From NCBI GenBank assembly GCA_028817855.1, contig JAPPOT010000882.1, positions 1 through 34,410 of the forward strand: 34,410 bases of DNA, given 5' to 3'. The stretch comes from Myxococcales bacterium. GTDB taxonomy: Bacteria > Myxococcota_A > Polyangia > Polyangiales > JAFGIB01. The notes below the pieces were generated by a model, which worked only from the letters and a program-made list of their open reading frames with translations, was not told the DNA's origin and searched no databases. Both the position numbers and the translations under genes were made by a program. This document shows, one piece after another, positions 25,310 to 33,457 of the stretch (position 1 is the first letter of the stretch; every line of letters starts with the position of its first letter).

Positions 25310-26427
25310 CAGAGGCCTCCCAGCTGCGCGACGCGCTCGTAGTGGTAGTCGGAGTCGCCGAAGGTGGGGCGCGCGAACTTGCTGCGCTTCAGGTAGAGCT
25401 GCGCGTCGTACTCCGCGGTGTAGCCGATCGCGCCGTGGAGCTGGATGGTGTCGATGCCGACGCGCGCGAAGGCATCGCTGGCGTAGGCCTTGGCCATCGA
25501 CACCGCGCGCCGCAGCGCGTCGGGCTGACCCGCCGCGACCCAGGCCGCGTAGTAGAGCAGCGAGCGGAACGTGGCGATGTCGACGAACATCTCCGCGAGC
25601 GGGTGCTTGACCCCCTGGTACTGGCCGATCGGGCGGCCGAACTGCGTGCGCTCCTTGGCGTAGCCCACCGTGAGCTGGTGGGCCGCATCGGCCGCACCCA
25701 CCATCTCCGCAGTGACCGCCACGGCGCCCAGATCGAAGAGTCGGCGGTAGGCCGCCTCGGCCTCGGCGCCCTCGCACAGGATGGCTTCGGCCGGAACCGA
25801 TGCACCTTCCAGGCGCACGCTACCCAGGTGCTTGGTGCGATCGATGATCGGCTGGCGCTGCGCCGACACGCCTTCGGCGTCGCCCTCGACCACGCACAGC
25901 AGCAGGCCCTGCTCGCCGCGCAGGGCGACGACGAAGAGATCGGCCGCGGCCGCGTCGAGCACGTGCGCCTTCTCGCCCGTCGCCACAAGGCCACCGCCCT
26001 CCCCCTTGGCCTCCGCCGCCACACCACCGACATCGAGCGAGCCATCGCCCTCCAGCAGCGCGACCGTACCGATGCGCTTGCCGGCCGCCAGCTCCGGCAG
26101 GTAGCGCTGCTTCTGCGCGTCGCTACCGAGCTCCGCGATCGCGGCACCGGCCAGCAGGGTCGACGCGAGCGGCCCCGGCACGAGCGCGCTGCCGATCACC
26201 TCCAGCACCAGCGCCGCCTCCACCCAGCCCAGGCCCGCGCCGCCGTGGGCCTCGGGGATCAACAGCCCAGTCCAACCGAGCTCGGCGATCTCCGCAAAGA
26301 GCTCGCGGCTGAAGCCCTGGTCCGAAGCCGCCCACTCGCGCACGCGCGGCATGGTGCAGCGTTGCTCGACGAAGCGCTGCGCCTGCTCGCGCAACAGCTC
26401 CTGCTCCTCCGTGAAGCCGAAATTCAT
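25309..26427 (-). CDS. Acyl-CoA dehydrogenase subunit, partner of the downstream gene
   Basis: 372 residues from ATG 26427; the frame runs on to 26760, but the extension is Arg/Pro-rich and unlike the family. N-terminal helix NFGFTEEQELLREQAQRFVE, GWTGLLIPEAHGGAGLGWVEAALVLE, a shortened middle beta domain (KRIGTVALLEGDGSLDVGG), then VGYAKERTQFGRPIGQYQGVKHPLAEMFVDI and DTIQLHGAIGYTAEYDAQLYLKR. The middle domain lacks the usual TEPxxGSD loop, which suggests a non-flavin-binding or half-site subunit that works only with the adjacent protein. That matches FadE26/27-type or ChsE-type pairs known from actinobacteria; identity is inferred from layout. The 461-nt space upstream probably carries the promoter (a TTGTCA lies 45-50 nt before the start). 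Confidence 0.88.
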   Translation of the reverse strand: MNFGFTEEQELLREQAQRFVEQRCTMPRVREWAASDQGFSRELFAEIAELGWTGLLIPEAHGGAGLGWVEAALVLEVIGSALVPGPLASTLLAGAAIAELGSDAQKQRYLPELAAGKRIGTVALLEGDGSLDVGGVAAEAKGEGGGLVATGEKAHVLDAAAADLFVVALRGEQGLLLCVVEGDAEGVSAQRQPIIDRTKHLGSVRLEGASVPAEAILCEGAEAEAAYRRLFDLGAVAVTAEMVGAADAAHQLTVGYAKERTQFGRPIGQYQGVKHPLAEMFVDIATFRSLLYYAAWVAAGQPDALRRAVSMAKAYASDAFARVGIDTIQLHGAIGYTAEYDAQLYLKRSKFARPTFGDSDYHYERVAQLGGL

Positions 26428-26888
26428 GACCGGCGAGCCTAGTCGTAAAGCGCGTGATTGTCCTTCCCTGACAAGGCCACGGGCGGACGCGGTAGGCCAG
26501 CGGCGAGATGTCCGGACGCCCCATTCCGGTGGCACATCGGGACAGCCCGCGGGGCCGAGGTTGCGCTCGTATTCCCGCACGTTTACGCCCGAAGAGACGT
26601 AGGTGCGGGCGGCGGCCCGGGGTGTGTGCGTGCGGTGTTCGTGGGGTTCACGCAACAGCTCGGCGAAGCACTCCAGTGAGAGCCGCAGTCGATGGAGGTG
26701 TGTGGTGAAACGACTCGAGACGCCCCCCGCGGCGGGTACCCCTCCCCAACAGCCGCCCATCTACCTCTGACGCAATTCCCGGCACGGCCCACGCATCATC
26801 AGGCACCCGCCATCCGAGACCGGGCCCGACCGAGACCGAAACGGAGCCCGACTCGTGTTCGCTCCAGACGACCAGGCCCGACCGGCGC
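26428..26888. other. 461-nt intergenic region
   Basis: No gene was recognised. It holds the promoter region of the acyl-CoA dehydrogenase pair on the right-to-left strand, copy 2 of the dispersed repeat (26761-26794), and a GAGACC-like hexamer tract (26814-26852) close to the stop of the large regulator gene. The short open frames present are Arg/Pro-rich and antisense to each other. Confidence 0.6.
26761..26794 (+). repeat. Dispersed 34-nt direct repeat, copy 2
   Basis: Same orientation as 24058-24091 with two mismatches, and likewise followed by a CCGAGACCG-type hexamer tract (26814-26852). Both copies lie just downstream of minus-strand genes, so a role at gene ends is possible. Confidence 0.7.
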
Positions 26889-29800
26889 TCAGGCCGGCTC
26901 GAGGGTGTCCGCGAGCTGGGTCAGCAGGAAGACCCCGCGCTCCTGTCCGAAGCTGCGGGCGCGCGCGATCATGTCCGCCGCGCGCGGGGAGCCGGGCTCG
27001 AGCTCGAGCAGCATGCGGGCGTGGTGCAGCTCTGTCACGGCAGCCCAGACCGGATTGAGCAAGCCGCGGTTGATCTCCGCCGCGCTCGTGAAGTGCCCCT
27101 CCGCGTCCACGTAGCGGCCAAGCGCAAACGCCAGCTCCCCGAGAATGCGCTCGACCGAGCCGTTGCAGGGGCCGCCAATGCCGACGACGATGACGCGCCC
27201 GGCGAAGGGCAGGAGCTTGTCGTAGAGCACCGCCGCGCTCACCCTGTCGCCGACGAGGAAGGCCGCATCGGCGAGAAACGCGTGGCTGGAGATCCAGTTG
27301 TGGTCATCGGGGATACAGGCGAAGTCGCCCGGCCGCATGCGCTCGAGCTCGGCGCGCGCCTCCTCGACCTGACCGACGAGCGCGTGGCTGGCGACCAGCC
27401 CTGCGCGCCACGCCACCGGGATTGGGAAGCGCTCCGCGTAGGACGTCAACCCCGGGAGCAGCTCCTCGGTCCGGCCGCGCAGGGTCAGCAACGTGAACTG
27501 GCGGATCGCCGCCGCTTGATCAGGTCGCTCGCTGGGATAGGCATCGCGCCGGCGCTCCAGCCAGCGCTCCACCTCGTCGAGGCGCCCCGCCGCCGCTTCC
27601 TGCATCAGATGGAAGCTGGCGCGGCGATGATCGCGCTTGGCCTCGCCCAGCTCCTCGGCGATGCGGCGCGCCGACTGCTGGTCCGCGACCGCGCCCGTGA
27701 GGTCGCCCGACTCGAGGCGCGTCCAGGCGCGCACGTGATAGGCGTCGAGCTGCAGCGCGCGCAGCCCCTTGCGACCCGTCAACGCCACCAGCTCGGTCTG
27801 CAGCTCGAGGCGCTCCTCGAGCTCACCGGGCCCGCGCACGGAGTTCTGCCGTGCCAGCAGCGTCTCTGCCAGCACCCGCGCGTCACCCAGGCGCCGCGCG
27901 ATCGCGATCGCCTCCTGCGAGAGGCTGTGGCGACGCTCGTCGTGCCCCGTGTTGTAGTGCGAGCAGGCAAGCCAGGCGCAGACCAGGGCTCGCTGGGCGC
28001 TGTCTTCCTCGCCGAGCGCGGTCAGGGCACGCTCGAGCAGCTCGATCTCCGCGGAGTCGATCGTGCCGGCCTCGCGGTAGACGATGAAGCGCAGGGCACC
28101 GCGGCCCGCGTGGCGCGTGGCGGCTTCCGCCAGCAGCTCCGCCTCACCCACGCGGCTCGCCAGCTCAGCGGCCTCCGCGAAGCGCGCGCGCACTTCCTGC
28201 ATCGGCGACTCGGCGGCGAGCAAGGCGTCGCCCAGCCCGATGAGCAGGCGCGCCCGCAGGCGCTGCGCGGCCTGATCGGACGCGGTGACCAGACCGAGCG
28301 TGCGGCGGTAGTGCGCAGCCGACTCCTCGTAGGCGGTCGCCTGAAACGCACCCTGCCCCGCCAGCTCCCCGAAGCGCACCGCATCCTCGGTGTCGCCATC
28401 GAGCGCGGCCTCGAAGTAGTGCAGCGCGATCTCGTCGACGCGCGCCTGCACGTCGTCCGCGTAGGCCTCCGCCAAGGAGTCCGCCACGCGCCGGTGCAGG
28501 CTGTGACGTTGGGTCGGCGCCAGGTCGTCGTGGATGGCCTCGCGGATGGTGGGGTGGCCGAAGCGGTAGACGCCGTGGGCGTCGACGAGATCCTCGACGA
28601 TGCGGCTGTGGCTGGCCTGCTCGAGCAAGCCGAGCAACTCGTCGGCGGGCAACTCGCTGGCGCGGCGCAGATCGGCGATGTGGAAGTCGTTTCCGAGCAC
28701 GCTGGCGTAGCGCAGCATCTCCATCACCTCCTCGGGCAGGTGGGAGAGGCGCCGCCGCACCACGCTCGCGGCCTCGCGCGGCATCTCCACCGACTGCTCG
28801 CAGTCGCGGGAGGCGGCCACCAGACCGCCGAGCTGGGTCACGAAGAAGGGATTGCCGCCGGTCAGGCGCGTGACTCGCTCGACCAGGTCGTCGGCGGGCG
28901 TGCGCGGCAGGACCACGCCCAGCAGCTCGGCCACGCCCGCGCGGTCGAGGCCGTCGAGCTCGACCAGCTCCGCGCTCGAACGCCCCAGCACCGTGTCGAG
29001 CGCGGTGCGCAGCGCCGGCGAGACCTCCTGCCGCCGCACGCTGGCGAGCAGCAGCACCGGTGAGCGCGGCAACGTCCGTGTCGCGAACTCCAGCAAGCGC
29101 AGCGAGGCCTCGTCGGCCCAGTGCAGATCCTCTAGCACCACCACCAGCGGCCCGTCCGCACTGGCGCGCGCCAGCAGCTCACAGACCGCATCGAAGAGGC
29201 GAAAGCGATCCTCGAGTGTGGCCCGCTCCGGCGCCGGCTTGAGGTCCGGCAGGCACTCCTCGATCTCCGGGACCAGCTTGCGCAGCTCGCCGCCCAGGTC
29301 ACCCGCCAGCTCCACCACCCGCTCGCTGGAGAGCGGGCCGACCAGCCGCCGCACCACCTGCTGCCACGGCCAGAAGGGCGGCGCGCCGGCGTCGTCGTGG
29401 CAGAAGCCCTGCAGCACGCGCACCGAGGCCTCCTCGGCCTGGCGCGCGAGCCACTGCAGCAGCAACGACTTGCCGCTGCCGGGCTCACCCGAAAGCACGC
29501 AGATGTGCCCCTCGCCCGTGCCGAGCGCATCGAGGGCGCGGCGCAGACGCGCTTGCTGGGAGCTGCGTCCCACCAGCCCGCGGGGCGAGCTGGGCGACAG
29601 GCTCGGCTTGGCCACGAAGACGCTGGGCTCGGGCGGCGGCGGCGTGGGCGCGCGCTCGAGCATGGCAGGCTCGAGCTCCGCCACGAATCGATAACCGCGA
29701 CCGCGAATGTTCTTGATCACGCGCTGCGCCCCGCCCGTGTCGTGCACGGCGCGCCGCGCGGCCCACACGCTCTGTGACAAGGAGTTCTCACTCACGACCA

Positions 29801-30020
29801 CGTCACCCCAGAGCGTCTGGAAGAGCTCGTCCTTGGAGACGATGCGATCGCGGTGGCGGATCAGATACAGCAGCAGGTCGAAGGCCAGGGGAGGAATCTC
29901 GGCGGGGGTGCCCCGATCCTGGCGCAGCTCCAGAGCGCCCGAATCGAGCACGAAGCCGCCAAACCGGTAGATTTCCGTTCGCGCACCGGACCCCTCCGGC
30001 GTCGCCCCATGTCCTTGCAC
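26889..30020 (-). CDS. Winged-helix/AAA ATPase/TPR-like transcription regulator
   Basis: 1043 residues from GTG 30020. The start is set by a promoter (TTGTCT-16-TATTAC) that ends 9 nt upstream; the frame could extend to GTG 30098. Residues 18-115 are an OmpR/PhoB-type winged helix (LLYLIRHRDRIVSKDELFQTLWG, GRGYRFVAEL), as in CadC-like and adenylate-cyclase-linked regulators. A Pro-rich linker leads to an AAA_16-like STAND ATPase with Walker A GEPGSGKS (178-185) and Walker B LVVVLEDLHWAD (292-303). Beyond about 600 come long helical repeats of the tetratricopeptide kind. MalT-like signal-integrating regulators have this plan in a different order (ATPase first, DNA-binding last). The inducer is unknown. 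It is divergent from the MacB-type permease, a likely target. Confidence 0.85.
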   Translation of the reverse strand: MQGHGATPEGSGARTEIYRFGGFVLDSGALELRQDRGTPAEIPPLAFDLLLYLIRHRDRIVSKDELFQTLWGDVVVSENSLSQSVWAARRAVHDTGGAQRVIKNIRGRGYRFVAELEPAMLERAPTPPPPEPSVFVAKPSLSPSSPRGLVGRSSQQARLRRALDALGTGEGHICVLSGEPGSGKSLLLQWLARQAEEASVRVLQGFCHDDAGAPPFWPWQQVVRRLVGPLSSERVVELAGDLGGELRKLVPEIEECLPDLKPAPERATLEDRFRLFDAVCELLARASADGPLVVVLEDLHWADEASLRLLEFATRTLPRSPVLLLASVRRQEVSPALRTALDTVLGRSSAELVELDGLDRAGVAELLGVVLPRTPADDLVERVTRLTGGNPFFVTQLGGLVAASRDCEQSVEMPREAASVVRRRLSHLPEEVMEMLRYASVLGNDFHIADLRRASELPADELLGLLEQASHSRIVEDLVDAHGVYRFGHPTIREAIHDDLAPTQRHSLHRRVADSLAEAYADDVQARVDEIALHYFEAALDGDTEDAVRFGELAGQGAFQATAYEESAAHYRRTLGLVTASDQAAQRLRARLLIGLGDALLAAESPMQEVRARFAEAAELASRVGEAELLAEAATRHAGRGALRFIVYREAGTIDSAEIELLERALTALGEEDSAQRALVCAWLACSHYNTGHDERRHSLSQEAIAIARRLGDARVLAETLLARQNSVRGPGELEERLELQTELVALTGRKGLRALQLDAYHVRAWTRLESGDLTGAVADQQSARRIAEELGEAKRDHRRASFHLMQEAAAGRLDEVERWLERRRDAYPSERPDQAAAIRQFTLLTLRGRTEELLPGLTSYAERFPIPVAWRAGLVASHALVGQVEEARAELERMRPGDFACIPDDHNWISSHAFLADAAFLVGDRVSAAVLYDKLLPFAGRVIVVGIGGPCNGSVERILGELAFALGRYVDAEGHFTSAAEINRGLLNPVWAAVTELHHARMLLELEPGSPRAADMIARARSFGQERGVFLLTQLADTLEPA

Positions 30021-30029
30021 AGCGAGTGG

Positions 30030-30057
30030 GTAATACCATCGGGGGAGACCGAGACAA
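30030..30057 (-). promoter_or_regulatory. Candidate promoter of the winged-helix regulator
   Basis: Minus-strand TTGTCT (30052-30057), 16-nt spacer, TATTAC (30030-30035), then 9 nt to the GTG at 30020, so the transcript would have almost no leader. The 104-nt divergent spacer must also hold the permease promoter, for which no convincing pair was found. Confidence 0.4.
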
Positions 30058-30124
30058 GGGGGACTGGCACCCGCACGGACGCCGGTACGTTGCCGCACTA
30101 CCGAAGGCCTGTAATGCTCCGTCC

Positions 30125-31360
30125 GTGGCGACCGAAAAGCCGAGGCGGCGCAGGGCCCTGCCGGGTTGGGAGTCCCTGCGCATGGCCCTGCAGGTCCCGA
30201 TTCGAAACCCAGGCCGCAGCGCCCTGACCGCCCTCGGGCTGGCGATCGGCGTCGGCACCTTCATCGCCATGGTCAGCTTCGGCCGCGGCGCACGCGCCTC
30301 GGTGGTCTCCCAGTTCGAGACCCTGGGCAGCAACCTCCTGCGCGTGAAGACCTACCACGGCCACAGCCGCACCTCGCCGCGCTTCATCGACGCCGCCGAC
30401 GTGGACGCGCTGCGGCGCGAGGCCACCACGATCGACGTGATCGTGCCGATGGCGTACAAGACGACCCACGTCTCCCAGGGCAGCGTCAACCACCGCATGT
30501 CGGTCACCGGGACCACGCCCGAGTTCGACCGCACCCGCGAGTGGTACGTCCAGACCGGCGGGCTGTTCGACGAGGCCGACATGGGCTCCCGCGCCAAGGT
30601 CTGCGTGCTGGGCGCCACCGGTGCCAAGCAGCTCTTCGGCGACAGCGATCCACTGGGCAAGGTGGTGACGGTCGAGGGCAAGCTCTCGTGCCGCATCATC
30701 GGGTTGCTCGCACCGCGCGGCTCCTCGGTGTCGGGGGGCGACATGGATGATCGCCTCTTCATGCCACTGCCGACCTACGAGGCCTACATCGGCATCACCA
30801 AGGGCTACAGCGTGCTCGAGGTGCGGCCCAAGAGCCCGCACATGCTGCAGGCCGCGACCGCCGAGATCACGCGTATCCTCAAACGCACCCACCAGGTGCA
30901 GCCCGGCGAGGACGACGACTTCCACGTGATCAGCCCCGACCAGGTGACCGCCGTGGCCGAACAGATCGGCGGCGTGCTGACCGGCCTGCTGGCGGGGATC
31001 GCGAGCGTCTCGCTGCTGGTGGGCGGCATCGGCATCATGAACATCCAGCTGGTCTCCGTCGCCGAGCGCACCCACGAGATCGGCATCCGCGCGGCAATCG
31101 GCGCGGCCCCGGAGAAGATCATGCGCCAGTTCCTGCTCGAGGCGCTGGTGCTGGCGACGCTGGGCAGCGCGGCGGGCGTCGGGCTCGGGATCGCGATCAG
31201 CGTGCTGGTGGCCGACCAGATGCACTGGCCCCAGGCCGTGGCGCCGGACGTGGTGATCGGCTCGGCGCTCTTCGGCATCAGCGTCGGCACCCTATTCGGC
31301 TGGCTGCCTGCCAAGCGCGCGGCGGAGCTCGACCCGATCGACGCGCTGCGCCGCGAGTAG
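30125..31360 (+). CDS. MacB/FtsX-type ABC transporter permease
   Basis: 411 residues from GTG 30125, which keeps the usual N-terminal WESLRMALQ helix; ATG 30182 would cut into it. One helix near residues 35-55 (ALTALGLAIGVGTFIAMVSF), a large periplasmic MacB-type domain with RTREWYVQTGGLFDEADM and GKVVTVEGKLSCRIIGLLAPRG, then three helices beginning at LLAGIASVSLLVGGIGIMNIQLVSV and the signature ERTHEIGIRAAIGA. Such permeases dimerise with an ATPase, and with a periplasmic adaptor export peptides or lipoproteins, or transmit force. No ATPase or adaptor gene adjoins it, so it may work with distant partners. Divergent from the large regulator. No ribosome-binding site is clear. Confidence 0.85.
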   Translation: MATEKPRRRRALPGWESLRMALQVPIRNPGRSALTALGLAIGVGTFIAMVSFGRGARASVVSQFETLGSNLLRVKTYHGHSRTSPRFIDAADVDALRREATTIDVIVPMAYKTTHVSQGSVNHRMSVTGTTPEFDRTREWYVQTGGLFDEADMGSRAKVCVLGATGAKQLFGDSDPLGKVVTVEGKLSCRIIGLLAPRGSSVSGGDMDDRLFMPLPTYEAYIGITKGYSVLEVRPKSPHMLQAATAEITRILKRTHQVQPGEDDDFHVISPDQVTAVAEQIGGVLTGLLAGIASVSLLVGGIGIMNIQLVSVAERTHEIGIRAAIGAAPEKIMRQFLLEALVLATLGSAAGVGLGIAISVLVADQMHWPQAVAPDVVIGSALFGISVGTLFGWLPAKRAAELDPIDALRRE

Positions 31361-31376
31361 GCCGCTTTCCGGCGGC
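31361..31376 (+). terminator. Weak hairpin after the permease gene
   Basis: GCCGC-TTTCCG-GCGGC directly follows the TAG stop and is followed by ATTTG. The five-bp stem is short and there is no T run, so it is at best a partial terminator. Confidence 0.35.
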
Positions 31377-31485
31377 ATTTGCGGGTGCGCAGGTGTGGGA
31401 TAGGGAGCTCCCGCGCGGGCGGTGAATGGCGCGGCAACGGCCACGTCCAATCCCGCGAAGACGACGCAGCAGGAGAAAGACGACC

Positions 31486-32151
31486 GTGACCGCTTCCAGC
31501 CACACCCCGAGGTTCCGTGCTATCACCCAACGCATCATGCGCGTCTGCGGCATCGCACTGCTGGGGGCACTGCTGCTGCATGGCTCGGTCTCACCGGCGG
31601 CCGCCGCCCAGGGTGCGCCCCAGGTGACCGATCGCATGCGCACCGGTGCGATGGAGTCGTCCTACGTGAAGCAGCCGGGCACCTCCGTGAAGTGGGGGCG
31701 CGCGACGGCGCTGGTGAACGCCTCGGCCGACGACATCGAAGCGATCATCCACGACTATGCCCGCTACAAGACCTTCCTGCCGAACTTCGAGGCCTCCAAG
31801 GTGCTGTCCAAGCGCGGCTCCTCGGCCCTGCTCTACGTGCAGGTGAGCGTGATGCACGGCGCTTCCAAGATCTGGGCCGAGCTCAAGGCGCGCCCGGAGA
31901 AGAACACCGGCGCCACGCGGGTCGTCAATATCAAGATGCTCAAGGGCAACGTGAAGCACTTCGGCGCCCGCTGGGAGATCACGCCCGTGGGCGCCAAGCA
32001 GTCGGTGGTCACCTTCCAGCTGATCGTCGACCCCGACCTGCCGGTGCCCTCCGGCATCGTCAGCGCCGAGAATCAGAAGAGCGCCCGCAAGACCATCCGC
32101 GCCCTGCGCAAGCTGATGGTCAGCAAGGGCCTGGCGACGCCGATCAAGTAG
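31486..32151 (+). CDS. Exported SRPBCC/START-like protein
   Basis: 221 residues from GTG 31486, with AGGAG about 11 nt upstream. A longer frame starts at ATG 31426 and a shorter one at ATG 31537; the last would begin right at the signal peptide MRVCGIALLGALLLHGSVSPAAAAQ, which has an AxA-type cleavage site. The mature part has the SRPBCC (polyketide cyclase/START-like) pattern: WGRATALVNASADDIEAIIHDYARYKTFLPNFEASKVL, then ALLYVQVSVMHGASKIWAELKARP, then GARWEITPVGAKQSVVTFQLIVDPDLPVPSGIVS and a C-terminal helix SARKTIRALRKLM. Such domains form a deep hydrophobic pocket for lipid-like ligands; a periplasmic carrier or enzyme role is plausible. No ligand can be named. Confidence 0.8.
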   Translation: MTASSHTPRFRAITQRIMRVCGIALLGALLLHGSVSPAAAAQGAPQVTDRMRTGAMESSYVKQPGTSVKWGRATALVNASADDIEAIIHDYARYKTFLPNFEASKVLSKRGSSALLYVQVSVMHGASKIWAELKARPEKNTGATRVVNIKMLKGNVKHFGARWEITPVGAKQSVVTFQLIVDPDLPVPSGIVSAENQKSARKTIRALRKLMVSKGLATPIK

Positions 32152-32184
32152 CGCCCCGCGGCTCATGGAGCCGCCACGCGGCGC
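32151..32184 (+). terminator. GC hairpin after the SRPBCC gene
   Basis: CGGCTC-ATG-GAGCCG (32159-32173) is nested inside GCGCC/GGCGC (32151-32155 and 32180-32184) and is followed by CCCTTTC. It begins within the TAG stop codon. Likely terminator, without a T tract. Confidence 0.5.
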
Positions 32185-32236
32185 CCTTTCGCGGCGGGCT
32201 CGCGACCCGCGCCCATTCTGGTACAACGCGGGCGGG

Positions 32237-33454
32237 ATGAAGGTACTCATCTGGGCCACCACCCTGCAGGCGGACATCCTCGCCCTCGCGCTGCACCTTG
32301 ACGGCCGGGCGGACTGCGAGCCGCTGGTGGTCGCCGAGGGGCTGGACGCCTTCCAGCGCGAGCCGATCGCGCGTGCGCGCCCTCTGCGGGCACCGTGCCT
32401 GGAGCGCGACGCCACGGGCACGCGCGACGCCGTCCGGGCCTTCGCCGCGGACGTGGTGGTGGCCGACAACCACCTGCCCGAGTTCCGGGCCGCGCCAAAC
32501 GTCTGCACCCTGTGGCACGGACTGGGCTGGAAAGCGCGCGGCCGCGCCGACATCGCCGCCTTCCACAAGCGCGTGCGGGAGCTGACCGGCCAGGACGGCA
32601 GCACCGCCAACCCGCGCCTGCTCGCCCAGTGCTACGGCGCGCCCGATCGCGACTGGCGCGTGGACAGCTGGGGGCTGCACCCGGACAATTGCGAGGTGCT
32701 GGGGATGGCCTTCACCGACCTGCTGCTCGACCCGCCCTTCGCGCGGGAGGACCTGGCCGCGCACTACCGCATCGACGTGGTCGCCAAGCCCACCGTGCTG
32801 CTCAACTTCACCTGGCACTACGGACGCATCTTCCCGGGTGCGTGGACTCCGCCGGGCCTGCTGTCGCGCAGCTCCGCCTTCGAGCAGGACCTGGCGCTGC
32901 TGGAGCAGGTGATCGACACCGTGCTCGAGCGCGGCGCCAACGTGCTCTTCTGCCTGCACGACCGCAAGCGCTACGAGCCCGCCTACCTGGCGGCGCTGCA
33001 CGCCATCGCCGAGCGTCGCACCGACGTCCAGCTCAAGCACAAGTGCGAGCACCCGGACAACCTCGCGGACCTGATGGTGGCCGACGTCATGGTCAGCAAC
33101 CTCTCCTCGTTCATCACCTATTTCTACGCGTCGGGCCGTCCGAGCGTGCACCTGTGCCCGGCGCAGGACGGCGCGAGCGAGATCAAGCTGGCGCGGCTCA
33201 AGCGCGGCAAGCTCAGGGCGCGCTCCGTCGACGCGGGCGGGGACCTGTGGATGAACGCGCCCACCGACAACGGCGGGCTGACCGCGCGCAGCGCCGAGCA
33301 GGCCCTCGAGGCGATCGCGACCGCCCTGGACCAGCCCGACTGCTGCGTGGAGCGCTCGCGCAGGTGGCTGGATGCGCACGTGCACGGGATCGACGGGGGC
33401 ACCGCGGCGCGCATCCATGGCGCGCTGCGCGCGCGCTTCGGTGGGACGGCCTGA
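32237..33454 (+). CDS. CDP-glycerol glycerophosphotransferase-like protein
   Basis: 405 residues from ATG 32237 (GGCGGG just upstream); an ATG at 32165 would prefix Arg/Pro-rich sequence. The fold resembles the TagB/SpsB group: an N-terminal Rossmann-like start MKVLIWATTLQADILALALHL, VCTLWHGLGWKARGR in the position of WHG-x-K-G, and the late motif MVSNLSSFITYFYASGRPSVHLCP, equal to the ITDYSSV...PIIF block of the family. Family members move glycerol- or ribitol-phosphate to wall teichoic acid or to capsule. In a Gram-negative setting a surface polysaccharide or O-antigen modification is a better guess. The asnB-like gene begins 3 nt after the stop, suggesting one operon. Confidence 0.7.
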   Translation: MKVLIWATTLQADILALALHLDGRADCEPLVVAEGLDAFQREPIARARPLRAPCLERDATGTRDAVRAFAADVVVADNHLPEFRAAPNVCTLWHGLGWKARGRADIAAFHKRVRELTGQDGSTANPRLLAQCYGAPDRDWRVDSWGLHPDNCEVLGMAFTDLLLDPPFAREDLAAHYRIDVVAKPTVLLNFTWHYGRIFPGAWTPPGLLSRSSAFEQDLALLEQVIDTVLERGANVLFCLHDRKRYEPAYLAALHAIAERRTDVQLKHKCEHPDNLADLMVADVMVSNLSSFITYFYASGRPSVHLCPAQDGASEIKLARLKRGKLRARSVDAGGDLWMNAPTDNGGLTARSAEQALEAIATALDQPDCCVERSRRWLDAHVHGIDGGTAARIHGALRARFGGTA

Positions 33455-33457
33455 GCC

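Noticed and set aside
27021-29063. 680-codon plus-strand open frame
   Set aside because: Antisense to the large regulator, whose winged-helix and ATPase motifs are plain; composition is typical of a GC-rich shadow frame.
30020-30098. Longer N terminus for the winged-helix regulator (GTG 30098)
   Set aside because: The extra 26 residues lie upstream of the visible promoter and do not resemble the DNA-binding domain that starts near residue 18 of the shorter form.
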